A stretch of 64,000 bases of DNA from Craspedostauros australis (taxonomy: Eukaryota > Bacillariophyta > Bacillariophyceae > Mastogloiales > Achnanthaceae): positions 1,674,001-1,738,000 of the forward strand of contig JAMXDE010000015.1 of the NCBI GenBank assembly GCA_026770025.1, read 5' to 3'. Below the pieces are notes generated by a model that saw nothing but the letters and a program-made list of their open reading frames with translations, ran no database searches and had not been told where the DNA came from. This document shows positions 31,018-41,123 of this stretch, one piece after another. The translations under genes were made by a program, and so were the position numbers. Each line of letters opens with the position of its first letter. The first letter of the stretch is position 1.

Positions 31018-31059
31018 GTCGAGATGTACATGTGAGTATATGTCGAGATGTACGTGTAT
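31018..31059. repeat. Truncated LTR start, element 4 family
   Basis: About 42 bases identical, but for one position, to the first bases of the element 4 LTRs (48775 and 55345), then the match stops abruptly. It interrupts the copia fragment on the left and is cut by the DNA transposon region on the right. Confidence 0.8.
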
Positions 31060-31084
31060 ATCCATGAGGAAATTCGTCCACGAT

Positions 31085-31200
31085 AAAAGTCCAAAATTGT
31101 CTCAGGAGACCAAGCGGATTCGAGGGGTGCCAAAATTGGTCTCCTGAGACCAAAATCAAGCAACGCGACGTTTTATCGCGATGGCATTTTTTCGACCACC
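31085..31200 (+). repeat. Left inverted terminal region with GTCTC motifs
   Basis: Contains GTCTCAGGAGACC and GGTCTCCTGAGACC, each nearly palindromic. It aligns inverted with about 36160-36330 through the GTCTCC motifs, a GCCAAAAT core and a TTTATCG / CAACTAAAA end. Confidence 0.7.
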
Positions 31201-31230
31201 TCAACTAAAACTATTTGTTCGCGCTCACTT

Positions 31231-31243
31231 CCCCCCCCCCCCC
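31231..31243. repeat. Poly-C run of 13
   Basis: Thirteen consecutive C. Confidence 0.9.
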
Positions 31244-31522
31244 GCCATATCGTTTTTTCCGATTTCTCACAATGTCCTGGCATGCCCTCCTGTTTACTAT
31301 GGCTCAATGCTTCTCCTGGATGCATTGAGCCACTTGCATCTCATCACAGTTCTTCGTATACATACGTTCATTGCATGCTTATCCATGTCCTCCACGCTCT
31401 TCACAGGACATGATCGTTCTGCGGCGTTCTTCCTCTTGCATCACAACGATTTGTGGCCGCGCCTCTTCACAGGAACGATACACCACCCCGTATTTGATGG
31501 ACGTTTGTGTGTTATTACTTTG

Positions 31523-34500
31523 CTATATGTTACATCTTGACCCATTCCCATGGCTGTACTTTCCTTGTTGAGCTGCTGCGCGCGTTCGCGGTCGTTGTGG
31601 AGTTGTCTCCGAGCGCGTCCGCCGTCTCTGTGGTGCTGGTGAAGTCTCAGCAGGAGTCTGGGATGAGGGTTTCGCTCGTTTCCTTCCTTGGCTCGATTGG
31701 ATATCTTTGCTTGTTTGCACTGCTGATGGAGTCTTGCGCTTCCCTCCTTTCCTGTCCGGTTGCTTCGCACTCCACTCAGTGTAATCCGCCTTGGTCTTCC
31801 TTGTCCATGATCTGTTGCTTCCGTGGAGCATTCGGAAACATGTGTTGCTTGCAATGATTCGTTCGTTCACCTTCTTTCGTAGATTTGACATTGAGATGCT
31901 GGTATGCACTCCATTTGCCTTTCCCTATCTCTTGTGATTTGCAGTGGGAGGCACACAGGCGAAAAAGTGACACTGCATGCACATCCATTTCGTTACAACC
32001 CCACATACAACGCAGGGTTTCTTCACCTTTTCACAAAAGATGGGCTCATGGCTGCCCGTGCGGAGACGTTGTTCGAGCGCAGCCATGGCGGGGGTTGGGG
32101 CAGCTGGATTCCCAGACAGCAGGTTCCGGATGCTCTTTCCGTCCCTCTCCTCGCCTTCAACAGTTGGTCTACCATCGTAGATTTGATTGTCTGTATCCGA
32201 ATCTGTGTCTGCTGTCTTGTCGATGGCTCCCTGAATAAACCAGTTTGGGCGTTCGTCGTCATCACCTGCTTCTCTGTTGCTTCCAGCGGCTTGGGCGACG
32301 ATGACTCCGAATGCCCTTCGCAATGTTTCCAACAAATCAGCAACACTGCTGCGATGATTCAGCATGTCACGGTAGGTCTGCAGCACCGTTGCGTTCTCCA
32401 GGTCTTTGTTTGTGTGGATATCGTCTGTGCAACAGTAGTGCATTAGTTTGTGCAGAAAGAGGAGGATGACTTCCACAATCCGTACCACAGCTTGGCATTG
32501 GAAGGTTGCAAATGGCGGCTGCGCCTTGTGCTGCCTCACCATTCTGGTGATTAAGTCGGAGCCGCCCTTGAATGAATTCCAACGAGCTACAAACAATGGA
32601 ACCAACGTGTGGACCTTTGGCACCGGCATTGGTAGTTCCTGGCATGCCTTCCATATCATCAATTGGTGGAATACATCCTCTTCTGTCAATGCCGCAATGT
32701 GTCGCCCCCCGGTTGAGCCCCTGTGGGGGTTGCGTTTCGAATTCAGATGCTTTCGCAGGGTCTTGCCTGACGCTGCCTCGCGGGATGCAGCAGCGGAGTC
32801 CGCGTATGCAAACTCCAACTTCAGCTCCTACAGATTTTGTAGCACGATTCCATAGGATTGAAGTAGATCAGGTTTGAATTGTGTGGACATCGATCTTATG
32901 GTGTTAGCGGTTGCATCACCTGATGGTAGGAGGAGGTGGGTTCGAGAGGATCAGAGGAGAAAAGCAAGAACAGTTTGAGTGAGCACCGCGAATCGACTTT
33001 TGAAATTCATGGCAGGAGCTCCATCCATTTCATGCTTGAACGTACCAATTACAATCATTGCACCTGTCACCCCAAAGACGAAGGCATGACAAAGCAGTTG
33101 AATCATCTCTGATTTCTTTTCGAACAATGCCCTCCATTTGTTGTCTTGGAGATCCACGAACACATGACTCTTTCCCTCCGTCCCATGCTCCCAATCGGCC
33201 TTCCGCTGGTGCCGTCTTTCAAGATCTTCTGTGTCTGTCGTTGCCCGAGTCTTGATCTCCACAACAAAGGCTTCATCGTCGCTGTCGTCCTCTGGATCAC
33301 CGACGATTGCAAGGAAGTCGACGGAGGCGCAGGCGTACGGTGCATCAGTGTTTCGCACCACCCCCACTTGGTACGTTGCCTTCACTTGCCTTCCCTCGCC
33401 GCCCACTCCAACACAGTGGAGGGCCTGCTTCATGAGGGGAGCTTCGTTTTTGTGGCCTAGCTTGGCGAGCTTTCCGGCCTTGCCCCGAACCGACTTCATG
33501 AACCACGATTGTAACATGAGAGTTGTGAGGTCGTGGTCAAGCTTGTGCATCCACTCTGAAGTGGTGCTTCCCGCCTGGAAACTGGATGGATGGTCAGGCT
33601 CCTGCTCGATCTCCTTCATCACCAGGGCAACCAATCTCTCCACAACCTTCTCTCGTGGCATTTTTGTTACATTGGTTTTGGGGAGACGAGCCTTGAGGTC
33701 TTTCTTGAGGGAGGCGTCGCTGATGGCCACGAATCGCCGTCGAACCTTGGCGTCATCAGCGAGGATGGTGCGGAGCATTTTGCATCGTGTGGCTCTGGTT
33801 CGCTGGGCCTTGCTGCGGTAAAACATAGCCATGAGTTCGATGAACTCTTTGTCAGGGAAGGCATCCTCTTCAGGGGCATCATCGCGGAGAGAGGAGAGAA
33901 GTGCAATTTCAACATGACGGGAATCGAAGGTGGGAGATGGGAGTTGGGAGTATAACTCAAGTGCGCGCAATCTCGCTTTTTCTGCTTGCAACGCATTGTG
34001 GTACTTCGCCTTCCGACCAAGCACGTCATATCCCAAGTAGCGGCCAATGCACTCCCATGCAGTTTGATTGAATATGGTGGCATTGTCGGTGTTGCACCAC
34101 TCTCCACTTTCAAGCACCTTCTGTATCATGCTGTAGGTGGAGGTGCTCGTGAACGCAAAGCGGCAGTGGACGAACCACAGATGGTCACCCTGGCCACAGG
34201 TGAGTCCATCCACAGGCAGATCCCACACCATATCTGCCCAACGCTGTTTGACATTCTTGGATGCGGCAGCCACAACACCGGTTGTGCCAAGGGGAGTTTG
34301 GGATATGGCAGCTCTGACTGCCAACGAGCGTGTTGGATTGACAGTGCATGTTTGGAAGAAGTGTGGGTAGTGTGGGGATCTTCGATTGTTCCCATGCTTG
34401 TCCTCCACCATGTCTTGGTACTTTTGTTGGTCACTGGCGTTGGTGAGGGTGAGGTCCCACTCGAAGCCACTCGATCTTGTGGAGAGTGCAAGTTCAGTTT

Positions 34501-35934
34501 GTTCGTTGAGGCGGTATCCATAGCATGTCAATTGTTGTTTGCCAATGCTGTTGGTGACAGCGCTATGCACCATCCTTGGCCCCTTCCTCCCAATATTCAT
34601 CTGGAGTGTACCCTTGCCAATGGATGGGCCAAAGGTGAATGGTAGGTATCCGGCTCGCATGTGTGTACCCTCCAGATTGGCACCCCTGGTAGTGAGGAAG
34701 GCGGTAGTGCTGTGGCAGTTGTATCCTCAATCTGTCATGAGGGTTAGATTTCGAAAAGAACCATCTGGTTCTTTTAGTTGGGTGAACAACCAATAGGTGT
34801 CATCATCGAACCCATCTCGGCAAGCAGCCAACCCCACAACAAGTCCAGAAGCAGACTGGACAAGAGTGTTCAGGGTTAATCTGAAGGAACGCAGAAGACG
34901 GAAACGAGACGGAGACCTGGGGTGAGGAATTGAAATATGAAATGGAGATGCCACCCCTCTGCAACAAAACACACAATGCTGTTCGTCACTTACCCATTAC
35001 GATTTGCATGAGTATGTCTCATGCCAAGCAGATAGCTGCTCTCCGCACGGCTGCTGCAATGGACCTTGTCATCATCCAATGTGACAATCCGATTCGGGCA
35101 ACGATGCCGAAGACAAAGAATCTCAAGCGTCAAGTTGAAAGAACTTTCCAATTCGGTCCAAACAAAGCGATGACCATTCCAAGAGACAGGGTGTCCATTG
35201 CGTCGAATACGATCCCAGAGATTGACGTAATGCTGTCTGGTGGGAAAGCTGGGAAGCGTGGCAGCGTTGCCGCCATCGTAGAGCCGACAAACGGTGCAGC
35301 TTTCCACCATCTGTGATGTGATGGCATAGAGGAACTCCACGTACTCAGCATATGAGAAACCCAGCCCACTTGGGCCAAATGCACGGATGAAAATGGGAGA
35401 TGTGGGGCCCAGCACATCGTGGATCAAGTCATGGGGTGTTGGCACGTATGGTGGAGACCCAGGAGGACTCTTGGGGAAGTGCTGCAAGACAGCTGTTCGC
35501 AGTGAACGAATCTCTTCCTTTGCATGGAGAAGAGCAAGCTTGTGTGCTTCTCCAACAGTCACTTTTGTTGCATGGTCGTAGGCCGAGAGCACCTTCCACT
35601 CCACAGAGATCTCCCGACTCCCTTTCTTGGGAGGGAGGACGATGCGATGGCTGTAGCCAGGAATCGAGCACGGTTGGACTCCAAAATCGCCAACAGGATC
35701 TGGAAGCACCATTGTAGGCACCGCACCCTCATCATCACTGTTGACACAGATGCCATCTCCTTCTTCATGGGTGTGTTTGCCTGCATCACCCATTCCATCA
35801 TCCAAAACTTGTCCAAAGGGATGAAGCTGCTGGGATGGAGAGACGTTGCCATGGCCGGTTGTTGCAACTGGAGTGGAAGCTGTGGGCAAGTCGTCATTGG
35901 CATTGGGAGCATCAGGTGGAAGAGAAGATGCCAT
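31523..35934 (-). pseudogene. piggyBac-like transposase with inserted PD-(D/E)XK nuclease domain
   Basis: Reading from ATG at 35934 (MASSLPPDAP): a first DDE-like acidic motif VTLDDDK near 35080; then a consensus donor (GTAAGT, 34993) and acceptor (TTGCAG, 34959) whose removal joins the frames exactly; then a second motif LMTD followed by an in-frame TGA (34725-34727) and GYN. The frame continues to 32951 and includes VDFLAIVG (about 33310) and VVEIKTR (about 33258), the spacing of a PD-(D/E)XK nuclease core. A probable intron leads to 32827, where ELKLEFAY opens a frame with FKGGSD (about 32560), matching the third aspartate region of piggyBac (KGGVD). A CVVCG...CMQC...C cluster follows (32017-31956), with TCFRMLHG near 31840, like the piggyBac C-terminal zinc ribbon. 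Family assignment is from motif order. It is labelled pseudogene because of the TGA and a frame break near 31925. Confidence 0.7.
34959..34993 (-). other. Candidate 35-nt intron in the transposase gene
   Basis: GTAAGT...TTTTGTTGCAG on the minus strand. Removing it joins two open frames in phase. It is very short for an intron, so it needs RNA support. Confidence 0.5.
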
Positions 35935-36159
35935 GATGAAGGTGACGTATCGAAGAAGGCAAGCTGGAAGAAGAAGGCAGTATGGGGGATGCTGCGAATG
36001 ATAAGCAAGGAGGTGCGAGGTTGATGATGGGATGAAATGAACCACAGCAGGCAAGGAGGTTGGAGAGGGAGGGTTGTTGCCATCTGGAGGAAAGCGAAGA
36101 AACAATGACAATGAAGAAAATCTTGGGGGAGGAGATGTCAGAACAAAAAGCTGGCAGAA

Positions 36160-36330
36160 TTTCTTTTAGTCGAAGTATTCGACCGAAAAATCCTATCGTG
36201 GAGATTTATCACGTGGAACTGAAAATTGTCTCCTCAGACCGGATTTTGGCGAACCTCCGGGTAACTTTGTCTCCTGGGCCCAAAATGGCCATTTTTGGTC
36301 TCCCCAGACAGAATCTCTCTTTATGGATAT
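36160..36330 (-). repeat. Right inverted terminal region with GTCTC motifs
   Basis: Three GTCTCC-type motifs, inverted relative to 31085-31200 but diverged. Confidence 0.65.
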
Positions 36331-36768
36331 ATAAACACCATTTGGTGATACAGAATCAAGATGAGTACAGGAACACGCACATGAGCTGAGTGCGGAGAGT
36401 TGGACTACGGTTGATGCTGTTTTTGGCCTGTTTTTGTTCGGGATTTACGTAGAAAATGTACTACATTCTACAGAGCAGTTTTTTGTGATCCAATTGTAGC
36501 CAACTGTAGCCAAATTGTTTGGCTACAGGGACACCCGGCAAGTGCATCAAATACTGCAGTTTACGACTAGTACGACCCCAAAGTGCTTTTTGTCATTTGT
36601 TGTGTTTCTTCGTTGTTTGTGACATGTTGACAAAAGCAAATGTCGCAGCGACGTCTTTGTTTGATTCATTGATATTACTACTTTATCAATCGGTGTTACT
36701 CGGACAAATATAGTCATTGCTTCCGTTCAGTTGAAGTGTCATCGAGTCCCGTCGAACCTGCTTCCTTT

Positions 36769-36923
36769 TGCATTTAATGCATTTGGAGTGCATTTAATGC
36801 ATTTGGGGTTCAAAAAATGCATTTGAAGTGCATTAAATGCAAATGGAGTGCATTAAATGCAATTGGACTGCATTAAATGCATTTGGAGTGCAAAAAATGC
36901 ATTTGGAGTGCAAAAAATGCACT
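36769..36923. repeat. 20-bp-period TGCATT array 1
   Basis: About seven degenerate units alternating TGCATTTGGAG and TGCATTAAA or TGCAAAAAA. The ATGCAT core is palindromic. Confidence 0.9.
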
Positions 36924-38760
36924 TCATTGGTTTTGCTGTCCACAATTCGTGAATGGATCCTCCTGGCGTCAACTCGCCACATCCAACCGCTGGGCGCAAA
37001 ACTGGTGGTTGCATGAGCCAGACGTACTGTTTGCGAACGGAAGGTGGTCGTGGTGAGCAAGAACAATTCTCCTGCTGCCAATTCAGTGGTTCTTGCAAGC
37101 CCCATGCTGTGTACCATCGTGTTTTCTGTAATCCCCATGCTGGGTACCATCATGTTTTCCTGAAGATGCATAATAGGAAAACACTACTTTCTTAGATGGC
37201 GATGTACCGTGTTATCAACTAGGGTTAGACATATTTAGCTAGCGTCTACGACACAAATACTGGCTGGCTTGTCCTCAACGCGGAAAAAAGCATGACGTCA
37301 TTGACGGTCGATGACAGACCGATATTGTATTCAATGGTGTGGATGGTGATGTCGTGACAGGTCCAGTGCCATGTCGGTTGCTCACGCTGTTGGTGATTTG
37401 GCTCCTTTGGGTGTTTCCTCCTGCCGGTTTTGTGTCAAGCAGCAAAGCATTGGTGGTGCCATCCCTACATGTCGGCCACACCAGCCACATGTGTGAATGC
37501 TACACAACATAATATTATGTAATGTAATGGAGGGCAGTGACTTATCCTTTGCTATGCACAACAAAATACAATACTAAATAATACTTGGCTTAGTTTGTGA
37601 ATGTTCTGCAAAGTCCTGCACAACCTGCTTTGTTCCCCTTGGACATGGGACACCATGATCATCTGCTGAGCTGTTGACATGGTGCAGAAAGAGACTGGTG
37701 ACGGTAGTGTTGTTATCCTTGTTGTTTCTTGCATTGTGATTCAAGTGCTTGTGGATTCAATACCACTGAAACAAGAAGTAAAGAGGGGGAGCAGATGAGC
37801 AACAGTTAGAAGCCAATGATGGCCATTGGCAACGACGAGCAGAGAGGAGGTCCAAACACACAGGCAGGGAATAGACCTGAAGCAAGGACGAGGCTGTACT
37901 ATAGAGTAGGTATCTGGAGGGAAGGCTGCGTGTGCTGATTGAGATGTGGACAAAGCTGAACGTCCTGAATCATGAACAGCAGCAGACTGAGCACAAGGCA
38001 TGATGCAGGTCAAGCTAAGGGAGAGAGCAAAGGTTGAATTGGGGTGTACCATCCTTGGGTAGCATGGAGCCTGCAACCCGCTCACCACCATATGTATTCT
38101 TCTCCACATGGGTTCCGTTGATCCAAAGCCCAGACAAAGCAGCAGCCTCGGCATGCCCACTGCCACCACGCAATCCTCAACATTTCGTTACAAGTAACTG
38201 CCTCACCCACGTGAAATGTGAGCGTGTCGATGATAGACACGACTGGACAGCATGTCGAAACACGACTGACGATTCCGAACCCCATTTGCTCTGCACCGTC
38301 CGCACGCTTGACGCTACTAGGCAAAGGCTAATGCGAAAAATATAACTTTGTAACTATAAGGCTCAGGAGTCTATAACTTCACAAAAATACCCAATACCGC
38401 ATGATAGGATGAATTCAGTGCTGAAATATTGTATCATATCGAAGATACAATCGTATCCTGAATGGGTCTTATGCTCACGCTGGGTCCACACAGCAAACAA
38501 CTCGAGTCCGTTGTCCATTTGGTATTGGAGAATCACACACAGAGCCTCGAATGGTTGCACATGGCATTGGTGGCCATGGCAGACAGTGTCGCTCGTGGTC
38601 TTCAAGTTCTTGATTCGGCAGTTCAAACGCTCGGCAACGAGCGCGGCTCTTGAACTTCGCGCCATCTTTTCGCGAAAAATCCTGTTCTTGGGGCCTGCAC
38701 ACCAATCGCCAACCCACACACAAACAGCTCAAGCGAGTCCCGCGACCTGTGTGCTTCCAC
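36924..38760. other. Interval between the two TGCATT arrays, no convincing gene
   Basis: Small open frames on both strands (up to about 145 codons) overlap each other and show no recognisable domain. I do not call a gene. Confidence 0.5.
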
Positions 38761-38874
38761 CAAAAAATGCATTTGGTGTGCAAAAAATGCATTTGCAGTG
38801 CATTAAATGCACTTGGAGTTCAAAAAATGCATTTGCAGTGCATTAAATGCAAATGGAGTGCATTAAATGCACTT
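38761..38874. repeat. 20-bp-period TGCATT array 2
   Basis: About six units of the same type and orientation as array 1, 1.8 kb away. Confidence 0.9.
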
Positions 38875-39320
38875 TCAGTTGTGAATCAGATTGATTCGTG
38901 ACTTAAACAACTACAGTCACAACAGCGGTCATTGGACACTAATAGACGATCTCGTTAAATATGATACTTAACGACACGACATCAAGTGGTCATTTTCAGC
39001 GAATGCAACGACACAGATTGTGGAGGTAAGACTAATTCGATTAAACAGCCTCGATTCATCTCTCTGGGACACCCGGCAAAATGGGTCGAATTAGTCAATC
39101 TGCGATGTGACTGACCCAGCCAATCAGAGCTTTCTGTATTGGCGATGACAACTGTTTTCCCGAGAAGAAAGTTCTCGATTCAAACTGGTGTTCTCGGGAA
39201 CTCTTTGCCGGTCACAGACGCCAATTTCATTTATGGGGCACATGGGCAGAAACTCCGAGAATGACCCTCGCTAAGTTTGCCTTGGTTAAATCCCGAGCAA
39301 TCGTGCCAACACCAAACCCT

Positions 39321-39509
39321 TGATTTATTTAGACGTCATTCGAATTAAATAGTCGTCATTAGATTTATTTAGACGTCATTCGAATTAAATAGTCGTCATT
39401 AGATTTATTTAGACGTCATTAGAAATAAATAGTCGTCATTTGATTTATTTAGACGTCATTAGAAATAAATAGTCGTCATTCGATTTATTTAGAAGTCATT
39501 CGATTTGTT
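39321..39509. repeat. ACGTCATT array 1
   Basis: Alternating 20-bp units TTTATTTAGACGTCATT... and ATTAAATAGTCGTCATT.... The GACGTCA core resembles a bZIP/CRE site. Confidence 0.9.
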
Positions 39510-40307
39510 TCACGGGACACGCCACTTGGCTCAACTGACTAGATCGACTAAGCAAGGCTCTTGCCACGTCACGATTGATGAAATGGAAACAGACCAACAA
39601 ACAGGGATACACAGACGGGATTCGATGAGAGCAACACATGGCGCTCGCGCGTTCGTTTGGAATGGCCAAGCCATGCAAACCGCTTCACAACATCAAGTAT
39701 CAACGTAGTGTAGCGAACGCGATACAGTCGCAATACAAACCGATGCACGCATGTGTTACTTCCTATGTCGCAGTAGACCAGTGTGATGGCATGCTCGTTT
39801 CATCTGTTCTGCACTTGGTTTTGCAGTATCAGTGAAGGTGTCTCTTTGTTCGAAGGGTAGTCACATTGTATTTCTCTGTGCATTGCTCACAAATCCTGCT
39901 GTTCGCCACAAACAATCGCCATGAGATTCCCCCCGCCCCACGCTTCCTCCTTCCAACAAAGCAAAGCCGCTGGCATGAGCGGCAGCCATATTATTCCAAT
40001 GGCTCTCTCCTGCTCCTCTTCTTCCAATACAGTAACAAATGGACAACAGATCAGAACTCTTCGAGGTTGACCACGAACTCTTTGCACAGTCTGCTTCACA
40101 TTTATACAATCGTAACCAAAATAAAACGTATTATATAATAGACAATAACACTCCAACTCCACACTCGTCTCTGTTGTGATCCGTCCAGAGCAGGGCAGAG
40201 CTGAGGAGAGCCACCGTTTCGTGGTTTGCTTGTGTGACCAAATGCACTTGATTAGTTCGATCACTTACCGGCCTTGTCTTCTTGGATCACGAGTGACAAA
40301 ATGTATC
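39510..40307. other. Interval between ACGTCATT arrays, no convincing gene
   Basis: The longest frame (39887-40264, minus) has no recognisable features and overlaps another frame on the plus strand. Confidence 0.5.
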
Positions 40308-40482
40308 GATTTATTTAGACGTCATTAGATATATTTAGACGTCATTTGATTTATTTAGACGTCATTCGAATTAAATAGTCGTCATTAGATTTATTTAGAC
40401 GTCATTAGATATATTTAGACGTTATTTGATTTATTTAGACGTCATTCGAAATAAATAGTCGTCATTCGACTTATTTAGATTT
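40308..40482. repeat. ACGTCATT array 2
   Basis: Same units and same orientation as 39321-39509. Confidence 0.9.
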
Positions 40483-40484
40483 AG

Positions 40485-40885
40485 GCGCTGATTGTCATCG
40501 GTATTGACGGGACTCGGTCATTTGGGCCAGCGGCATCGATGCCTCGTTGTATTTGTCCGAAGTAGGACCAACATGATGTCTCACTAAGTTCTTCGAAAGG
40601 AGGTTCGTTCTTCGCCAATCGCGGAATGTCAATTGAGGCTTTCTTGTGTCTGGTGACAAAATCGTTTTTCAATGTCGAATTAGTCGTACTAGTCGAGTTT
40701 CCGTCTCCGCTGCTTTTTGCCGGGTGTCCCTGGTCAAATGAGTCAAACGACGCACGTTTCAATGGACTTGCCGGGTGTCCCAGGCGGCTCTTGAAGGCAC
40801 TAGCGTTATCGTGACCCAGTTTATGGTTTGGTGCAGGTTGTACCGTACACAGTCGGGGAGACAGAGAGAGACGACACATCTCCAA
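40485..40885 (-). other. Open frame of 134 codons spanning both right inverted motifs
   Basis: Translates both TIR motifs as GHPA (RLGHPAS and FDQGHPAKSS). Its ends run into the microsatellite and the second array. The composition is protein-like but no family is recognised. More likely chance than a gene. Confidence 0.25.
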
Positions 40886-40898
40886 ACCAAACTGCCAA

Positions 40899-40922
40899 CT
40901 CTCTCTCTCTCTCTCTCTCTCT
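40899..40922. repeat. (CT)n microsatellite
   Basis: Counterpart of 1086-1105, slightly longer. Confidence 0.9.
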
Positions 40923-41123
40923 GCAGACCCAACGAAGGTTAAAGACTATCTTCTAAATTCAAGGAGGTTGACTACCTGGTCTCTGCTCCTCGCATGCCCC
41001 AAGTCTCCATCTTTGACCGTTTGCCAATGTGGTCTTCTGGTGCCCTGCGCATCTTACCGTCCATCCTGTCGCGCCCTGTTGTGTCAATGACAGACGGTGC
41101 GGTGGACGAGGCGTCATCGCTCT

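Larger units (their letters stand above)
31085..36330 (-). mobile_element. piggyBac-like DNA transposon, approximate limits
   Basis: Both ends carry inverted, diverged sequence rich in GTCTCAGGAGACC-type motifs (31085-31200; about 36160-36330 inverted), and the space between holds a transposase-like gene on the minus strand. The exact termini and any TTAA target could not be found, so the limits are rough. Confidence 0.65.
39064..40732. mobile_element. Candidate inverted-repeat element, inner pair of GGGACACCCGGCAA
   Basis: CTGGGACACCCGGCAAAA at 39064-39081 and its inverse at 40715-40732. It lies wholly inside the outer pair and contains two ACGTCATT arrays. No transposase and no clear target duplication. 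Confidence 0.45.
36526..40783. mobile_element. Candidate inverted-repeat element, outer pair of GGGACACCCGGCAA
   Basis: CAGGGACACCCGGCAAGT at 36526-36543 and its inverse at 40766-40783. The match is short (about 18 bp), no target duplication was found and no transposase was recognised inside. It encloses a second such pair and four arrays of short repeats. Possibly a non-autonomous DNA transposon or nested pair. Confidence 0.45.

Noticed and set aside
36769..36923. CRISPR-like array
   Set aside because: Units are degenerate 20-bp tandem repeats without unique spacers, in a eukaryotic setting with no cas genes.
37741..38169. 142-codon minus frame between the TGCATT arrays
   Set aside because: No recognisable domain, overlapped by other frames, no splice or motif support.
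39887..40264. 125-codon minus frame inside the inner inverted-repeat element
   Set aside because: No domain and no conserved motif; likely chance.
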